Virus record (IMG/VR): IMGVR_UViG_3300037628_000131 | Coordinates: 1 to 45,272 of that record | Direction: 5' to 3' (one strand) | Origin: a virus | DNA: 45,272 nt | Shown: piece by piece, positions 17,811-25,363 of the stretch | How the letters are laid out: the number at the start of each line of letters is the position of its first letter | Position numbering within the stretch: the stretch's first letter is position 1 | Position numbers and translations under genes: made by a program | The notes under the pieces: generated by a model | What the model was told of the DNA's origin: nothing | The model's input: the letters and a program-made list of their open reading frames with translations, nothing else | Database searches by the model: none

Positions 17811-18239
17811 TTACCCCGCCTCAAAGCTATCAACACCCCGTCCGCAACCCCCACAATGATACGATGTAATTTCAACAGCCTTCACAGCGTCGGCACCAGC
17901 CGACATAGCACCAATAGCGAACTCTCTACCATTTCCCCATGCAGAAAATTTATCTTCCAGCGAGATAGCAATTGGTTGATCAAGATATTCATTAACCTTA
18001 CCGCCAGATGCAACAATCAACACCGAAAAGTCTTCCGTATCCTGAAATTTTGGGTACTCTTCTGTTTTTGCTCCATCTAAATACCATTTCTTTAAAGCAA
18101 GACCTTTCGATAATGTCCCGCAAAAAGCGACAATATCAGCGCCATGCTTGAAGACCTTTGTTGTAGTGTGAAGGGTGTCCCCGCAACTAACCATCTTGTC
18201 AGCGGCTAGCGTCTTACCGTCCCATACTATAACTGTCAT
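17811..18239 (-). CDS. Proteasome/HslV-like Ntn-hydrolase
   Basis: A 142-aa protein beginning MTVIVWDGKTLAADKMVSCG, the pattern of the proteasome beta/HslV N-terminus. Thr2 would be the nucleophile after Met removal; Asp14 and Lys28 (TTKVF) fall where the catalytic Asp17 and Lys33 of HslV-type proteins lie. Further strands include IVAFCGTLSKGLALKKWYLD and FSVLIVASGGKVNEYLD. It is shorter than HslV (about 175 aa) and the C-terminus (CGGCGRGVDSFEAG) differs. Similar small phage proteins are often annotated as HslV-family. It lies between TerL and portal, where many phages keep a head maturation protease, so a role in head maturation is possible but unproven. Confidence 0.75.
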   Translation of the reverse strand: MTVIVWDGKTLAADKMVSCGDTLHTTTKVFKHGADIVAFCGTLSKGLALKKWYLDGAKTEEYPKFQDTEDFSVLIVASGGKVNEYLDQPIAISLEDKFSAWGNGREFAIGAMSAGADAVKAVEITSYHCGGCGRGVDSFEAG

Positions 18240-18475
18240 TTGTTTTCCCTTTTTGTCTTCGGCGTCATTGTAACAATCTTCTCCGATGGAGATAAAACCT
18301 CAAGCTTCTGTGCTGGCAACCCATCAAGAGCAGGAACATCAAGTGAAAATGTGTAACGCACATCACCATCAATTGGGCAATTGGGCGGATTTGTTGAACA
18401 CACAAAGCCGTGTTCTGGTATTTTTTCTCCGTGCGCCAAATAAGCAGGAATAACCAAATAAAACTTTACTATCAT
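18236..18475 (-). CDS. Small protein after TerL, unknown function
   Basis: A 79-aa protein (MIVKFYLVIPAYLAHGEKIP ... SPSEKIVTMTPKTKRENK). The ATG at 18475 is chosen because it follows TerL's TGA by one base and removes a spurious upstream extension that would overlap TerL by 68 nt. The C-terminus is basic. It overlaps the HslV-like gene by 4 nt. Unknown function. Confidence 0.65.
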   Translation of the reverse strand: MIVKFYLVIPAYLAHGEKIPEHGFVCSTNPPNCPIDGDVRYTFSLDVPALDGLPAQKLEVLSPSEKIVTMTPKTKRENK

Positions 18476-18476
18476 A

Positions 18477-20051
18477 TCAATATCCCGTCGATTGGTTGCG
18501 CCCTGACACAGCACTATGCTGGCTCGGCATGTCGTAATCTTCACGTTCTTGGCTTAAAGCATAGCCGTCTGAAAAAGTCATAAATCCATCGCTCCCGTGA
18601 CTCGCTATATCGTGCATAGGCTGCGGCTTCCATACATCTGTACCGTGTACGCGCTCTTTCCTGTAGCTTTCAAGTCGTTGAATTAACAGATCGCAACGTT
18701 CTATGTCAAAATAACATTGCGGCAGCACCCTGCGCGCTTGGTTGATGCTCGCTTGCTTGTCAGCAGTCCGCGTCACCACCCTTACGCTGTATCCTGCATT
18801 ATGTAGCACCTCGGCTGGCGATGATGGCATACCTTGCACAGACATCATGCTTTTGCGCGTTCCGTCATGTGGCAAATACATATCACCATAAATGTATGGT
18901 TTGTTCCCGTCCTTCATTGAGGCAAGTACTTGCAAATAGAAGTCCATCCCCTCGCCTGAGTGTTCGTAATAATTGATAAACCTGTAATCAAAGCCTATCT
19001 TTTGGAAAAACAGGATAACCGTAGTATCACGCCCCAAGTCCCAAAAGGTTTCAATTGGCGTGTATGGGTCAATAGGAATGCGGCAAATGCGGCCTGTGTT
19101 CCGAAGGTGTGCAATCTGCGAGGAAAAGTAAGCGCCATCAACCGACGCCTGAAATGCTTCCTCTGGTGTGGTTGGATGCTCACGGCCCATGTTGTCCTGA
19201 AGGTCTATCTTCTTTTTGATGTGCCACGCAATTTGTTGATTATCCAGCACAACGCCGGTCTTTTCAATCTCATCAAAATACTTGGCTGTTTCAACCGTGT
19301 GCTTTGGTTCTTCGTCCAGCCTGTTCTCTGGCGCACAGTACCACGGGTAGAAGTGAATTTTATAATCTAGCCGTCCTAAGTGTACATTGGATCGCTGGGC
19401 GCGCAGGGATGTTGTGCATTTATCGTAAAAATCACCTATTCTACCTTCCGCCGTGCTTTCAATCACAATCCAGCCATCAATAGGCACGGTTTCCATTGCG
19501 CCGGTTTGTATCTCGATCGCCTTGTCTGGGGCCTTAGAGCAAACCTTACCGTATTCAGAAACATGCAATAGTTGGTACGTCCCAGAACGCAAGCTAGTGC
19601 CAACAGACATCACAGAACCATTTTCAAACCGTAGCTCGTTCGCCGTGTCATTGGTTGCTGGGAACTTATCGCGGATATACGGTGCTAGTCTGTCGTATGC
19701 ATACTTCACTTTGTCCTTGAAGAACTTGATTGCATCGTCACGGTTATGCGCTACAACGCCAGCGTTGGTATCAGCATTAAACATGCATTCATCAAGAAAC
19801 ACGATCTGCATCAGTGTCGTGAAGCCCCTCTGCCGTAATTTCAGGATGATGTCGCGTCCGTGAGCGTTAAAAAGGAAGTTCTCTTGGCTGGAGTTAGGCC
19901 GAAACCGCACCTTGTTGCCATGTTTGTTCTTGATCCAGTATAGGTTATTTAACCGCCACCACCTGTTTTTCAGGTGAACGCCCCAAGCCTCCTTTTCAGA
20001 CTTTGGCTTGCTGTTTATGTCCAGCGATTTATCTATGGTTAGGCTAGGCAA
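18477..20051 (-). CDS. terL: Terminase large subunit (packaging ATPase/nuclease)
   Basis: A 524-aa terminase. N-terminal ATPase: the adenine-binding region around FRPNSSQENFLFN, a deviant Walker A (KLRQRGFTT), a Walker B-like strand (YQLLHVSEYGKV) with catalytic Glu in 'SE', and coupling motif IESTAEG. C-terminal nuclease: FWDLGRDTTVILFFQKIG with the first acidic residue, GDMYLPHD in the middle, and a late acidic cluster near HGSDGFMTFSDGYAL. It docks on the portal and pumps DNA into the procapsid; the family also cuts the concatemer. The length is typical. The type resembles headful packagers, which fits a circularly permuted genome. Confidence 0.93.
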   Translation of the reverse strand: MPSLTIDKSLDINSKPKSEKEAWGVHLKNRWWRLNNLYWIKNKHGNKVRFRPNSSQENFLFNAHGRDIILKLRQRGFTTLMQIVFLDECMFNADTNAGVVAHNRDDAIKFFKDKVKYAYDRLAPYIRDKFPATNDTANELRFENGSVMSVGTSLRSGTYQLLHVSEYGKVCSKAPDKAIEIQTGAMETVPIDGWIVIESTAEGRIGDFYDKCTTSLRAQRSNVHLGRLDYKIHFYPWYCAPENRLDEEPKHTVETAKYFDEIEKTGVVLDNQQIAWHIKKKIDLQDNMGREHPTTPEEAFQASVDGAYFSSQIAHLRNTGRICRIPIDPYTPIETFWDLGRDTTVILFFQKIGFDYRFINYYEHSGEGMDFYLQVLASMKDGNKPYIYGDMYLPHDGTRKSMMSVQGMPSSPAEVLHNAGYSVRVVTRTADKQASINQARRVLPQCYFDIERCDLLIQRLESYRKERVHGTDVWKPQPMHDIASHGSDGFMTFSDGYALSQEREDYDMPSQHSAVSGRNQSTGY

Positions 20052-20151
20052 TTGGTGGTTTACTCAAGGCCAGAAGGCCGACTAACTTCTCGTGTAATTT
20101 TGTGTAATGGCGTCCTTGTCCGCAGCGTCTGGGTTGTTTATGTATGGTACG

Positions 20152-20358
20152 CTATTCATCATCCTCGCCCCTATAATCGCCCCACGGCTGCAACCCCATT
20201 GTAAGCGCCGACATGGCTAGTTGAACATACAGCGGCACAGGTGTTATGCCCATGCGGTAGTTGTAGCTGGTCTTTGGTGTAATGCCGATTCCCCGGCAAC
20301 CGTCAGCCCAGCGCCAGCCCATTGATGTGTGCCAAGATATGAATTGGGCAGGTGTCAT
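20152..20358 (-). CDS. Small helix-turn-helix (Cro/XRE-like) protein
   Basis: A 68-aa protein (MTPAQFISWHTSMGWRWADG ... PVPLYVQLAMSALTMGLQPW). It follows the outline of short phage XRE proteins: an N-terminal 'mTpaqFi.wh..MGW' helix, a helix-turn-helix about residues 15-35 and a 'Y..G..pvP..v.lA..Al..g' third part. It is likely a DNA-binding regulator. It lies about 100 bp before terL in the same direction. The helix-turn-helix is weak by eye. Confidence 0.55.
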   Translation of the reverse strand: MTPAQFISWHTSMGWRWADGCRGIGITPKTSYNYRMGITPVPLYVQLAMSALTMGLQPWGDYRGEDDE

Positions 20359-20467
20359 ACAGTTAGGTGTCCGTAGGCAAGATCAAGCAGCGACCCAAAA
20401 AGACACAATGGATACGATTGCACAAATCCTAGCATAAAAATTACCGTCTACGTTTGCACCCCTAGCC

Positions 20468-20631
20468 TCAACAGCTAGAACATGCGCGCATTTCTTCTTT
20501 GGTTATCTTACCATCAATGTAATCTCTGGCAGCTTGGACGCAATCGCGCGGGCGCGTATCGTTCCGCTGGTACTGCCTTCACTCTGTCCACATGGATCGT
20601 GAGCGAGTATTTCGTCTAATGTGGTGTGCAT
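20468..20631 (-). pseudogene. Small gene with probable frameshift
   Basis: An ATG at 20631 opens a frame (MHTTLDEILAHDPCGQSEG...) with plausible protein sequence. About 60 nt later a different frame becomes the protein-like one, RQYQRNDTRPRDCVQAARDY then IDGKITKEEMRACSSC, ending at TGA 20468. The second frame has no start codon of its own after its upstream TGA. Joining the two gives an ordinary small phage protein of about 54 aa. This suggests a one-base indel (real decay or assembly error) near 20565-20575. The rest of 20359-20718 shows no other gene. Confidence 0.4.
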
Positions 20632-20718
20632 TTTCCTAATCCCAGTTGTTTAACTATGGGCATTATATAGGTAATATTACCACAAAGCCAACAAGCTCGG
20701 CATCAATATTTTACCGAT

Positions 20719-20877
20719 TTACCCGTTTATGTAGTAAAGCATGTCAGAAAGCTGGATGATTGCGCGCCTTGAGCCGGTCTTAGCTTCACCGCGTAGCCTG
20801 AGCATGGTTTGGGCCATAGGGGCTGAATACCGGCGCAGTATGTGCTTGCGGATGTCTTGCTCTGTAAGGCTATTCAC
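20719..20877 (-). CDS. Small basic helical protein overlapping the TerS stop
   Basis: A 52-aa protein read from a GTG inside the last codons of terS (VNSLTEQDIRKHILRRYSAP ... RAIIQLSDMLYYING). The amphipathic, Arg-rich sequence and the 8-nt overlap with terS argue that it is real and translationally coupled. Unknown function. Confidence 0.5.
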   Translation of the reverse strand: MNSLTEQDIRKHILRRYSAPMAQTMLRLRGEAKTGSRRAIIQLSDMLYYING

Positions 20878-21349
20878 TGCTGTCCTCCAATGATTTCAGA
20901 AACCCGGCGAAGTCTGTATTCAGGTTTACGTCATGCTTGTCCCGCCAGCCAATTACATTCTTTGCCGTGAAGATTGAGAACGCAGCGTTATAGCGGCCTG
21001 TAAGGGCGTTTTGGATCAAAATACGTTCTTGAAAAAGCTCTGCTTGCTTATAGGCGACGGAAAACTCTGGATGTTTTTTTGTCTCTCCATCCTCCAAAGT
21101 TGCGTTAGACCATTCATTGAGTGTGTCCCTGTCTACGCCTATCTCACAAGCAAATCCTGCCTTAGTTGGAAACTCCCCTACAGCCATCACAGGATTGCCG
21201 GCGGCGTTTGTCATTGGGATGCCCTCCTCGTCTGTGACTTGTGCTGTTGCTGGCACATCGAAAAATTCCAGCAGTTGCTTGGCATACTCTGGCTTATATA
21301 GCGTTGGCCTTCCGCCCTTGTTTTTGTCTTTCTTGCGTGGTGTAGCCAT
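20870..21349 (-). CDS. terS: Terminase small subunit
   Basis: A 159-aa DNA-recognition subunit of the terminase. The N-terminus is basic, with GGRPTLYKPEYAKQLLEFFD, the standard opening of this family. A helix-turn-helix follows about residues 60-80 (FPTKAGFACEIGVDRDTLNE W), then a helical oligomerisation part (FSVAYKQAELFQERILIQNA) and the C-terminal FTAKNVIGWRDKHDVNLN, also typical. TerS binds the pac/cos site and loads DNA onto TerL. terL follows about 820 bp downstream with small genes between. Confidence 0.85.
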   Translation of the reverse strand: MATPRKKDKNKGGRPTLYKPEYAKQLLEFFDVPATAQVTDEEGIPMTNAAGNPVMAVGEFPTKAGFACEIGVDRDTLNEWSNATLEDGETKKHPEFSVAYKQAELFQERILIQNALTGRYNAAFSIFTAKNVIGWRDKHDVNLNTDFAGFLKSLEDSSE

Positions 21350-21528
21350 TATATGCCCATGAGTTGTTGATAATACGTGTTGTTTGCTTCTTGCGCGTCT
21401 GCTTTACGCCATTCGTACATCTGCCATGCGTTGCGCACTTTTTGGTTCCATGCTGTTAGCTCATTCATTTGCCTCAAGCTGTCACCAGTTGGTAGTGTAG
21501 CATATTGTTGTTTGCGGGTGAATATCAT
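21349..21528 (-). CDS. Small helical protein upstream of terS, unknown function
   Basis: A 59-aa polar protein (MIFTRKQQYATLPTGDSLRQ ... TAWNQKVRNAWQMYEWRKAD). It is joined to both neighbours: its ATG overlaps the previous TGA (ATGA) and its TAA shares one base with the ATG of terS. Rich in Gln, Asn and Trp; predicted helical. No family recognised. Confidence 0.6.
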   Translation of the reverse strand: MIFTRKQQYATLPTGDSLRQMNELTAWNQKVRNAWQMYEWRKADAQEANNTYYQQLMGI

Positions 21529-21773
21529 TTCAGTCCGCCAGTTAAAGCGCCAACTTTTTTAAGGGCATCCTGCAAATCAATACCACAAGCCGATTCATCT
21601 ACCTCTTTTGGTCCGTCACAAATTAGGTTCTCGGCAACCTGGCATAGGTCTGCGGTGATTTCTGCTATATTATCCAAGCCAGCAAGCTCTAAATGCGCGG
21701 CTATATATGCAAGCGCGTCTAATACCACCTCTCCACGTGATGGTGCGTCTTTTTTTTCTTCTAGTTTTGTCAT
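21525..21773 (-). CDS. Small acidic protein, unknown function
   Basis: An 82-aa acidic helical protein (MTKLEEKKDAPSRGEVVLDA ... VAENLICDGPKEVDESACGI). Three cysteines lie in the second half. It overlaps the next gene by 4 nt and the previous one by 1 nt, so it is co-translated with the packaging genes. No family recognised. Confidence 0.6.
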   Translation of the reverse strand: MTKLEEKKDAPSRGEVVLDALAYIAAHLELAGLDNIAEITADLCQVAENLICDGPKEVDESACGIDLQDALKKVGALTGGLK

Positions 21774-22543
21774 TATTCCCCTCCAGCCATTTTATCTACC
21801 TCGTCAAACGGTATTGTTATCGCGTGGGTTATGTCTGCGCCGCGTTGGGCTTGCTGAATTGACGTTAGCACTTTTCCGAAGCATTCCGCTTCTGTGTTTA
21901 CCATTTGCAGTATGTCCGCATAGTTAGCGTATCGCTCACGGGCTACTTCACATTCTTTCAGGGCGTTCACCAGGCATGTAACAATTGGGTGATCTACAAC
22001 AATGCCCTTGTATTTCGCCTCTGTGTGTTTTTCGATACCGTATTTGTATGGGTAAAACCCCAATGCGCTTTCTTTTGGCCATGTTACCTTAATCCCGCGA
22101 CCTTCTGCAAATCCTATCCAGCCCTCAACGTGTGGGCGCTGCGTTAGATATTCATGGTTATCAACCAAATCAACACCGTAGATGGCTATCTCGTCAACGT
22201 TTTGCAGGATTGCATAGGCTATCATGTAAGAAATGGCCCCCTGTAGTGTCCAGCGCCCACGTAGGGATGTAGCTTCCTCATATGGGTAGTTATCAGGCCA
22301 AATTAGCTTGTTGGCGTCTAGAAGGGCTTTAATCTGCGGCCCGTATAGCTTGCGATATTGTTTAAACAGCTTTTTTGTGGGGTAATGCTTTTCGGCGTGA
22401 ACCTCAAATGCAAGGTCAAGGCGCTTATATTGGGGTAAGCGGTTTTGTGTTCCCCATATTTGCCATGATTTATCATCATACGGAGCCATGTCTCTCGTAG
22501 ATGGAGACCCGCCAACAATTGCAATTTTAACTTTTTTGTTCAC
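21773..22543 (-). CDS. Conserved phage protein with Rossmann-like N-terminus, unknown function
   Basis: A 256-aa protein beginning KVKIAIVGGSPSTRDMAPYD then DKSWQIWGTQNRLPQYKRLD. The opening is a beta-strand plus glycine-rich loop (VGGSPS) followed by a 'D...W.iWG.n' motif. A phage and bacterial group with this start occurs near DNA-packaging genes (recollection), and a later DEIAIYGVDLVDNHEYLTQR segment also looks like an alpha/beta fold core. It resembles the N-terminal half of DUF115-type proteins and sialyltransferase-like folds, but I cannot assign an activity. It is the first gene of the packaging operon as read here. Confidence 0.55.
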   Translation of the reverse strand: MNKKVKIAIVGGSPSTRDMAPYDDKSWQIWGTQNRLPQYKRLDLAFEVHAEKHYPTKKLFKQYRKLYGPQIKALLDANKLIWPDNYPYEEATSLRGRWTLQGAISYMIAYAILQNVDEIAIYGVDLVDNHEYLTQRPHVEGWIGFAEGRGIKVTWPKESALGFYPYKYGIEKHTEAKYKGIVVDHPIVTCLVNALKECEVARERYANYADILQMVNTEAECFGKVLTSIQQAQRGADITHAITIPFDEVDKMAGGE

Positions 22544-22613
22544 GCTTTGCCTGCCTGATTTTTTCTAACACTACAATAATCTTTTCAACGGATTGGTCAA
22601 GCGCAACCTTATC

Positions 22614-23081
22614 CTATGACACGCACTTATTAAAAAACGGTTCAAGCTCTTCACCTTCTAAAACAGTAACCTCGCTCGCAGATTTTGGAAAGCCGCCCTT
22701 GTACGTAACCGCCAGCACAAGCCTAAACCTGTAATCCCGACGATTATCAATCCACTCGCCAGTTTTGGTATTATAGGCCATGTGATACCCGAGCTTGGCA
22801 CCATCCATAACGCATGTTGGTAGATTTTCAGCCATGAATGCACAATTTGAAAAACAATCGCCGTTAAGTTCCATTGTCCAGCCTTGAGCGCGCCAGAATG
22901 ACACCTGTACACGGCTTGCTGATTGCCCGCCCCAATACCTGTCAATAACGATAACCTTGTCGTGGATGGTGTATTGTGTGTTCCATGATTTACGCAGATT
23001 TTCAAGTGGGTTAGCCCGCGCATTTATCGTAACAATCAGGCAAGCGATTATCAGTATTGATTTATATGCTGTTTTCACCAT
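22614..23081 (-). CDS. Secreted protein resembling the periplasmic COG3904 family
   Basis: A 155-aa protein with a signal peptide (MVKTAYKSILIIACLIVTIN ARA, cleavage probably after Ala22). The mature part holds GDCFSNCAFMAENLPTCVMD followed by GAKLGYHMAYN. The C-x3-C-x9-C-x5-lg-x-H layout resembles alphaproteobacterial periplasmic ClpP-like proteins in which 'CaSaCt...C....a.lGfH' is conserved. Here the upstream Gly-rich substrate-binding strand is mostly absent, so it may be a shortened or inactive relative. Four cysteines could form disulfides in the periplasm. A secreted, non-lytic phage protein could act in superinfection exclusion or envelope modification (inference). Confidence 0.6.
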   Translation of the reverse strand: MVKTAYKSILIIACLIVTINARANPLENLRKSWNTQYTIHDKVIVIDRYWGGQSASRVQVSFWRAQGWTMELNGDCFSNCAFMAENLPTCVMDGAKLGYHMAYNTKTGEWIDNRRDYRFRLVLAVTYKGGFPKSASEVTVLEGEELEPFFNKCVS

Positions 23082-23134
23082 CTAACTCCCTTGGAATCCG
23101 CCTGATATGTTTAAATTATGCATCTTTGAACGCA

Positions 23135-23596
23135 TCAAAATGGAATCTCGTCGTCAAGGTCATCAGCGCGTGACTGCCCGCCGTAAGCGCCATGGTGGTT
23201 TTCCGTTTTGTTATTAAACCCATCTTCCTGCTGTTGCGCGAGGGTTCTTCCTCCAAGCATGGTTAATTCACCGCGATACCGTTGCAATACGATTTCTGTG
23301 CTGTATTTCTCAATGCCGCTCTGGTCCGTCCATTTCCGGGTTTGAAGCTGGCCCTCAATGTATACCTGTGCTCCTTTTTTCAGGTAGTTCTGCGCCACCT
23401 TTGCCAGGTTTTCATTGAAAATCACAATCCTGTGCCATTCAGTTTTTTCCTTGCGCTCGCCAGTGTTCTTGTCTTTCCATCTTTCACTGGTTGCCAGCGA
23501 TAGATTGACTGCAGGGCTACCGTCGCCCATTTTCCGAACCTCTGGATCACGTCCGAGCGATCCGACCAAAATCACACGATTAACTGAGCCTGCCAT
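23135..23596 (-). CDS. ssb: Single-stranded DNA-binding protein
   Basis: A 153-aa bacterial-type SSB. The OB fold occupies residues 1-108: [69 protein letters not shown] Gln/Asn/Gly-rich linker and the acidic tip DDLDDEIPF at the C-terminus follow; the tip recruits partner proteins. It protects ssDNA in replication and recombination, matching the phage's annealing protein. Its ATG lies inside the last codons of the HNH endonuclease gene (17-nt overlap), with its Shine-Dalgarno (AAAAAGGAAT) in that gene. Confidence 0.95.
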   Translation of the reverse strand: MAGSVNRVILVGSLGRDPEVRKMGDGSPAVNLSLATSERWKDKNTGERKEKTEWHRIVIFNENLAKVAQNYLKKGAQVYIEGQLQTRKWTDQSGIEKYSTEIVLQRYRGELTMLGGRTLAQQQEDGFNNKTENHHGAYGGQSRADDLDDEIPF

Positions 23597-24179
23597 CTTT
23601 ATTCCTTTTTCTGGTTTTCCCCGCCAATTTATCTAAAAGCCTATGAAGCCTAGCATGCCCAGACGTGGTGAGTAGGCATAAATTGTTATCAAGGTTATTA
23701 GATTTATCACCATCAATGTGGTGAACACACTCATCCTTAAAAAGCTTTCGCCCTATCCTGTCTTCAATAACAACAATGTGAACAGACCGGCCCTTGTTCC
23801 TGCCTCTTGTAAATACAACGTACCCCAACTTCTTCAGAGAAACGCCGTCAGCATTGACATCGGCGTGCCTGACTTTACCAATAGATATATTTTTCTTCCA
23901 CTGGTCAGAGAATGTCCTAGCGACGCCTTTGTTTGCGCTCATCCTGCCGCGCAATGCAGCAGACCTGACCCCATCCGCCCTTGTGCGCAGTATGCCAGCC
24001 TTCTTAAGCCGGAACCTAATTGTTGATAATGGAATTCCTGTCTTCACAGAAACCTCCGGGATACTCATTCCAGATATGTATAGTTCGAAAATATCCACAA
24101 TAAACCTCGTGTTTCTGGAAGCCAGCGACGGAACTGCCCCGTCTATGCAACAACGTTCCATATGCTGTGTTGCACACAT
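23580..24179 (-). CDS. HNH homing endonuclease inserted at the ssb start
   Basis: A 199-aa protein. N-terminal DNA-binding half: a helix-turn-helix at about residues 38-62 ([20 protein letters not shown]) followed by a basic stretch rich in 'SxxxG' NUMOD-like motifs. C-terminal HNH nuclease: [20 protein letters not shown] then [16 protein letters not shown], with the HH...N...H ligands. It is free-standing, and its last 17 nt supply the start of ssb. A second, degenerate ssb start lies upstream (24274-24321), showing where it entered. ATGs at 24179 and 24161 are both possible starts. Confidence 0.9.
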   Translation of the reverse strand: MCATQHMERCCIDGAVPSLASRNTRFIVDIFELYISGMSIPEVSVKTGIPLSTIRFRLKKAGILRTRADGVRSAALRGRMSANKGVARTFSDQWKKNISIGKVRHADVNADGVSLKKLGYVVFTRGRNKGRSVHIVVIEDRIGRKLFKDECVHHIDGDKSNNLDNNLCLLTTSGHARLHRLLDKLAGKTRKRNKDGRLS

Positions 24180-24273
24180 GGCTACCTAGTAATTACTTAC
24201 TCACGCGCTAATTTTCGAAGTCAGCGCACTTTCATCAGTTTTCAGCCCCACAACCAACATAATATGTTTATTC

Positions 24274-24321
24274 TTATAAGCAGCAGTTATCAACCATAAC
24301 TTTATTCACGCTGCCTGCCAT
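24274..24321 (-). pseudogene. Vestigial 5' end of ssb upstream of the HNH gene
   Basis: An ATG with a good Shine-Dalgarno (GGAAGG 8 nt upstream) opens MAGSVNKVMVDNCCL and then a stop. The first eight residues match the start of the intact SSB (MAGSVNRV), but with different codons. This looks like the original ssb start, cut off when the HNH gene entered. The intact gene now starts at the far side of the insert. It may still be translated as a 15-aa peptide. Confidence 0.75.
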
Positions 24322-24348
24322 TTCTTAACCTTCCTGATTATTTTGCTA

Positions 24349-24594
24349 TTATTTATAATTATTCCCGCTTGAATGAAATTCTTCCATCCTCTTTGCAGCC
24401 ATATTTGAACTCAAAACTGAATCCTTATATGCCATATTAATAATTCCGTTTTCAGTGCGCACCTTTTCTTTACTGCGCTTAATCCTCAATTCATGCTTCT
24501 TCATTTCGTTACCGGTAAAGCATAGTTTTTTGCGTATCGCCTTCGGGCTTTTTCCTTCTTCCATCAACCTGAACACTTCATCGGTTATATTCAT
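24349..24594 (-). CDS. Small putative DNA-binding (helix-turn-helix) protein
   Basis: An 81-aa, Lys/Arg/Glu-rich protein (MNITDEVFRLMEEGKSPKAI then RKKLCFTGNEMKKHELRIKR). The first 40 residues read as a helix-turn-helix ('vfrLmeeGkSpkaIrkkL...'). The remainder is basic and polar. It ends 27 nt before the vestigial ssb start. A role as a small regulator or nucleic-acid-binding protein is likely. Confidence 0.5.
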   Translation of the reverse strand: MNITDEVFRLMEEGKSPKAIRKKLCFTGNEMKKHELRIKRSKEKVRTENGIINMAYKDSVLSSNMAAKRMEEFHSSGNNYK

Positions 24595-24624
24595 GATATG
24601 CGCCTTATTGCTCTGTTGTATATT

Positions 24625-24852
24625 CTACGTGCCGTGAACATTGTCCACCACTTCATAATCATGATTTTTATATTTCTCATGGTTTATCAATCCTTTATCA
24701 ACCAGTGCCACCAAATGCGGACGCAATTGTGTTGCACACACAGCCAAATATTCGCACAGCCGCGTAACAGATACATATTGTTTCCGTTTTCTGAGACTAA
24801 CAACTGCGTCATATACGCTTTGTTCTGTTAGCCGTATGCGCTTAAATATCAC
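24625..24852 (-). CDS. Small winged-helix-like protein
   Basis: A 75-aa protein (MIFKRIRLTEQSVYDAVVSL then RKRKQYVSVTRLCEYLAVCA TQLRPHLVALVDKGLI). It has the layout of a compact winged-helix domain: 'v.daI..l......s...la..l......lr..l..L.d.GlI'. It overlaps the upstream XRE gene by 4 nt, so a regulatory role with that gene is likely. Confidence 0.6.
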   Translation of the reverse strand: MIFKRIRLTEQSVYDAVVSLRKRKQYVSVTRLCEYLAVCATQLRPHLVALVDKGLINHEKYKNHDYEVVDNVHGT

Positions 24853-25136
24853 TTGTTTACACCGGGGCGTTGTTTGACAGCCATGTCCGCCTGAATATGC
24901 CGCACCAAATCACAGGCCATAATCAAGGTCTTTGAAGGTGTGGTTTCTGACGTAAGTTCATCAATTGTCATGGCGAAAGACGCAGCAAATCTTAGTGCCA
25001 AATCTAGGCTAATATTGGTTAAACCTTTTTCTATTTCCCAGATATGGGTCTTGCTCACACCCACTCGGTCAGCGAGGTTTTGCAGCGACCATCCACAACT
25101 TGTGCGCCGGGCTTTTATGATTGGTCCAATAGTCAT
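24849..25136 (-). CDS. XRE-family transcriptional regulator
   Basis: A 95-aa protein with a clear HTH_3 domain at residues 4-60: IKARRTSCGWSLQNLADRVG VSKTHIWEIEKGLTNISLDL ALRFAASFAMTIDELT. No C-terminal peptidase domain is present, so it is a short Cro/C-protein-like regulator rather than a LexA-type repressor. It lies in an overlapping string of small minus-strand genes. It could act on the divergent promoters at 39.1-39.2 kb or on its own operon. Confidence 0.85.
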   Translation of the reverse strand: MTIGPIIKARRTSCGWSLQNLADRVGVSKTHIWEIEKGLTNISLDLALRFAASFAMTIDELTSETTPSKTLIMACDLVRHIQADMAVKQRPGVNK

Positions 25137-25363
25137 TCCGTGCCTCCGCTGTGTTCAGGGGGTTGTTTGACATGTGAAACCTCGAAGCCCAGAAGCCAGA
25201 AGCTGGATACGATAATTCCATTACTTTCCCATGCGTCGAAAAACGGGACTTTCAATCTGGTAGATTTCCAATGAAATGCTATGTACCAACCTCTGGAATG
25301 TCCGTCAGGCTGGCAATTATCCTTTAAGACCCACCAGCCCTTTGCTATTTTTCTAAACATCAT
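25133..25363 (-). CDS. Small protein upstream of the XRE regulator, unknown function
   Basis: A 76-aa protein (MMFRKIAKGWWVLKDNCQPD then GHSRGWYIAFHWKSTRLKVP). It is Trp/Lys rich with beta-type repeats. The ATG at 25363 is chosen because sequence upstream of it is antisense to the recombinase remnant. The last codons overlap the XRE start by 4 nt. No family recognised. Confidence 0.55.
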   Translation of the reverse strand: MMFRKIAKGWWVLKDNCQPDGHSRGWYIAFHWKSTRLKVPFFDAWESNGIIVSSFWLLGFEVSHVKQPPEHSGGTE

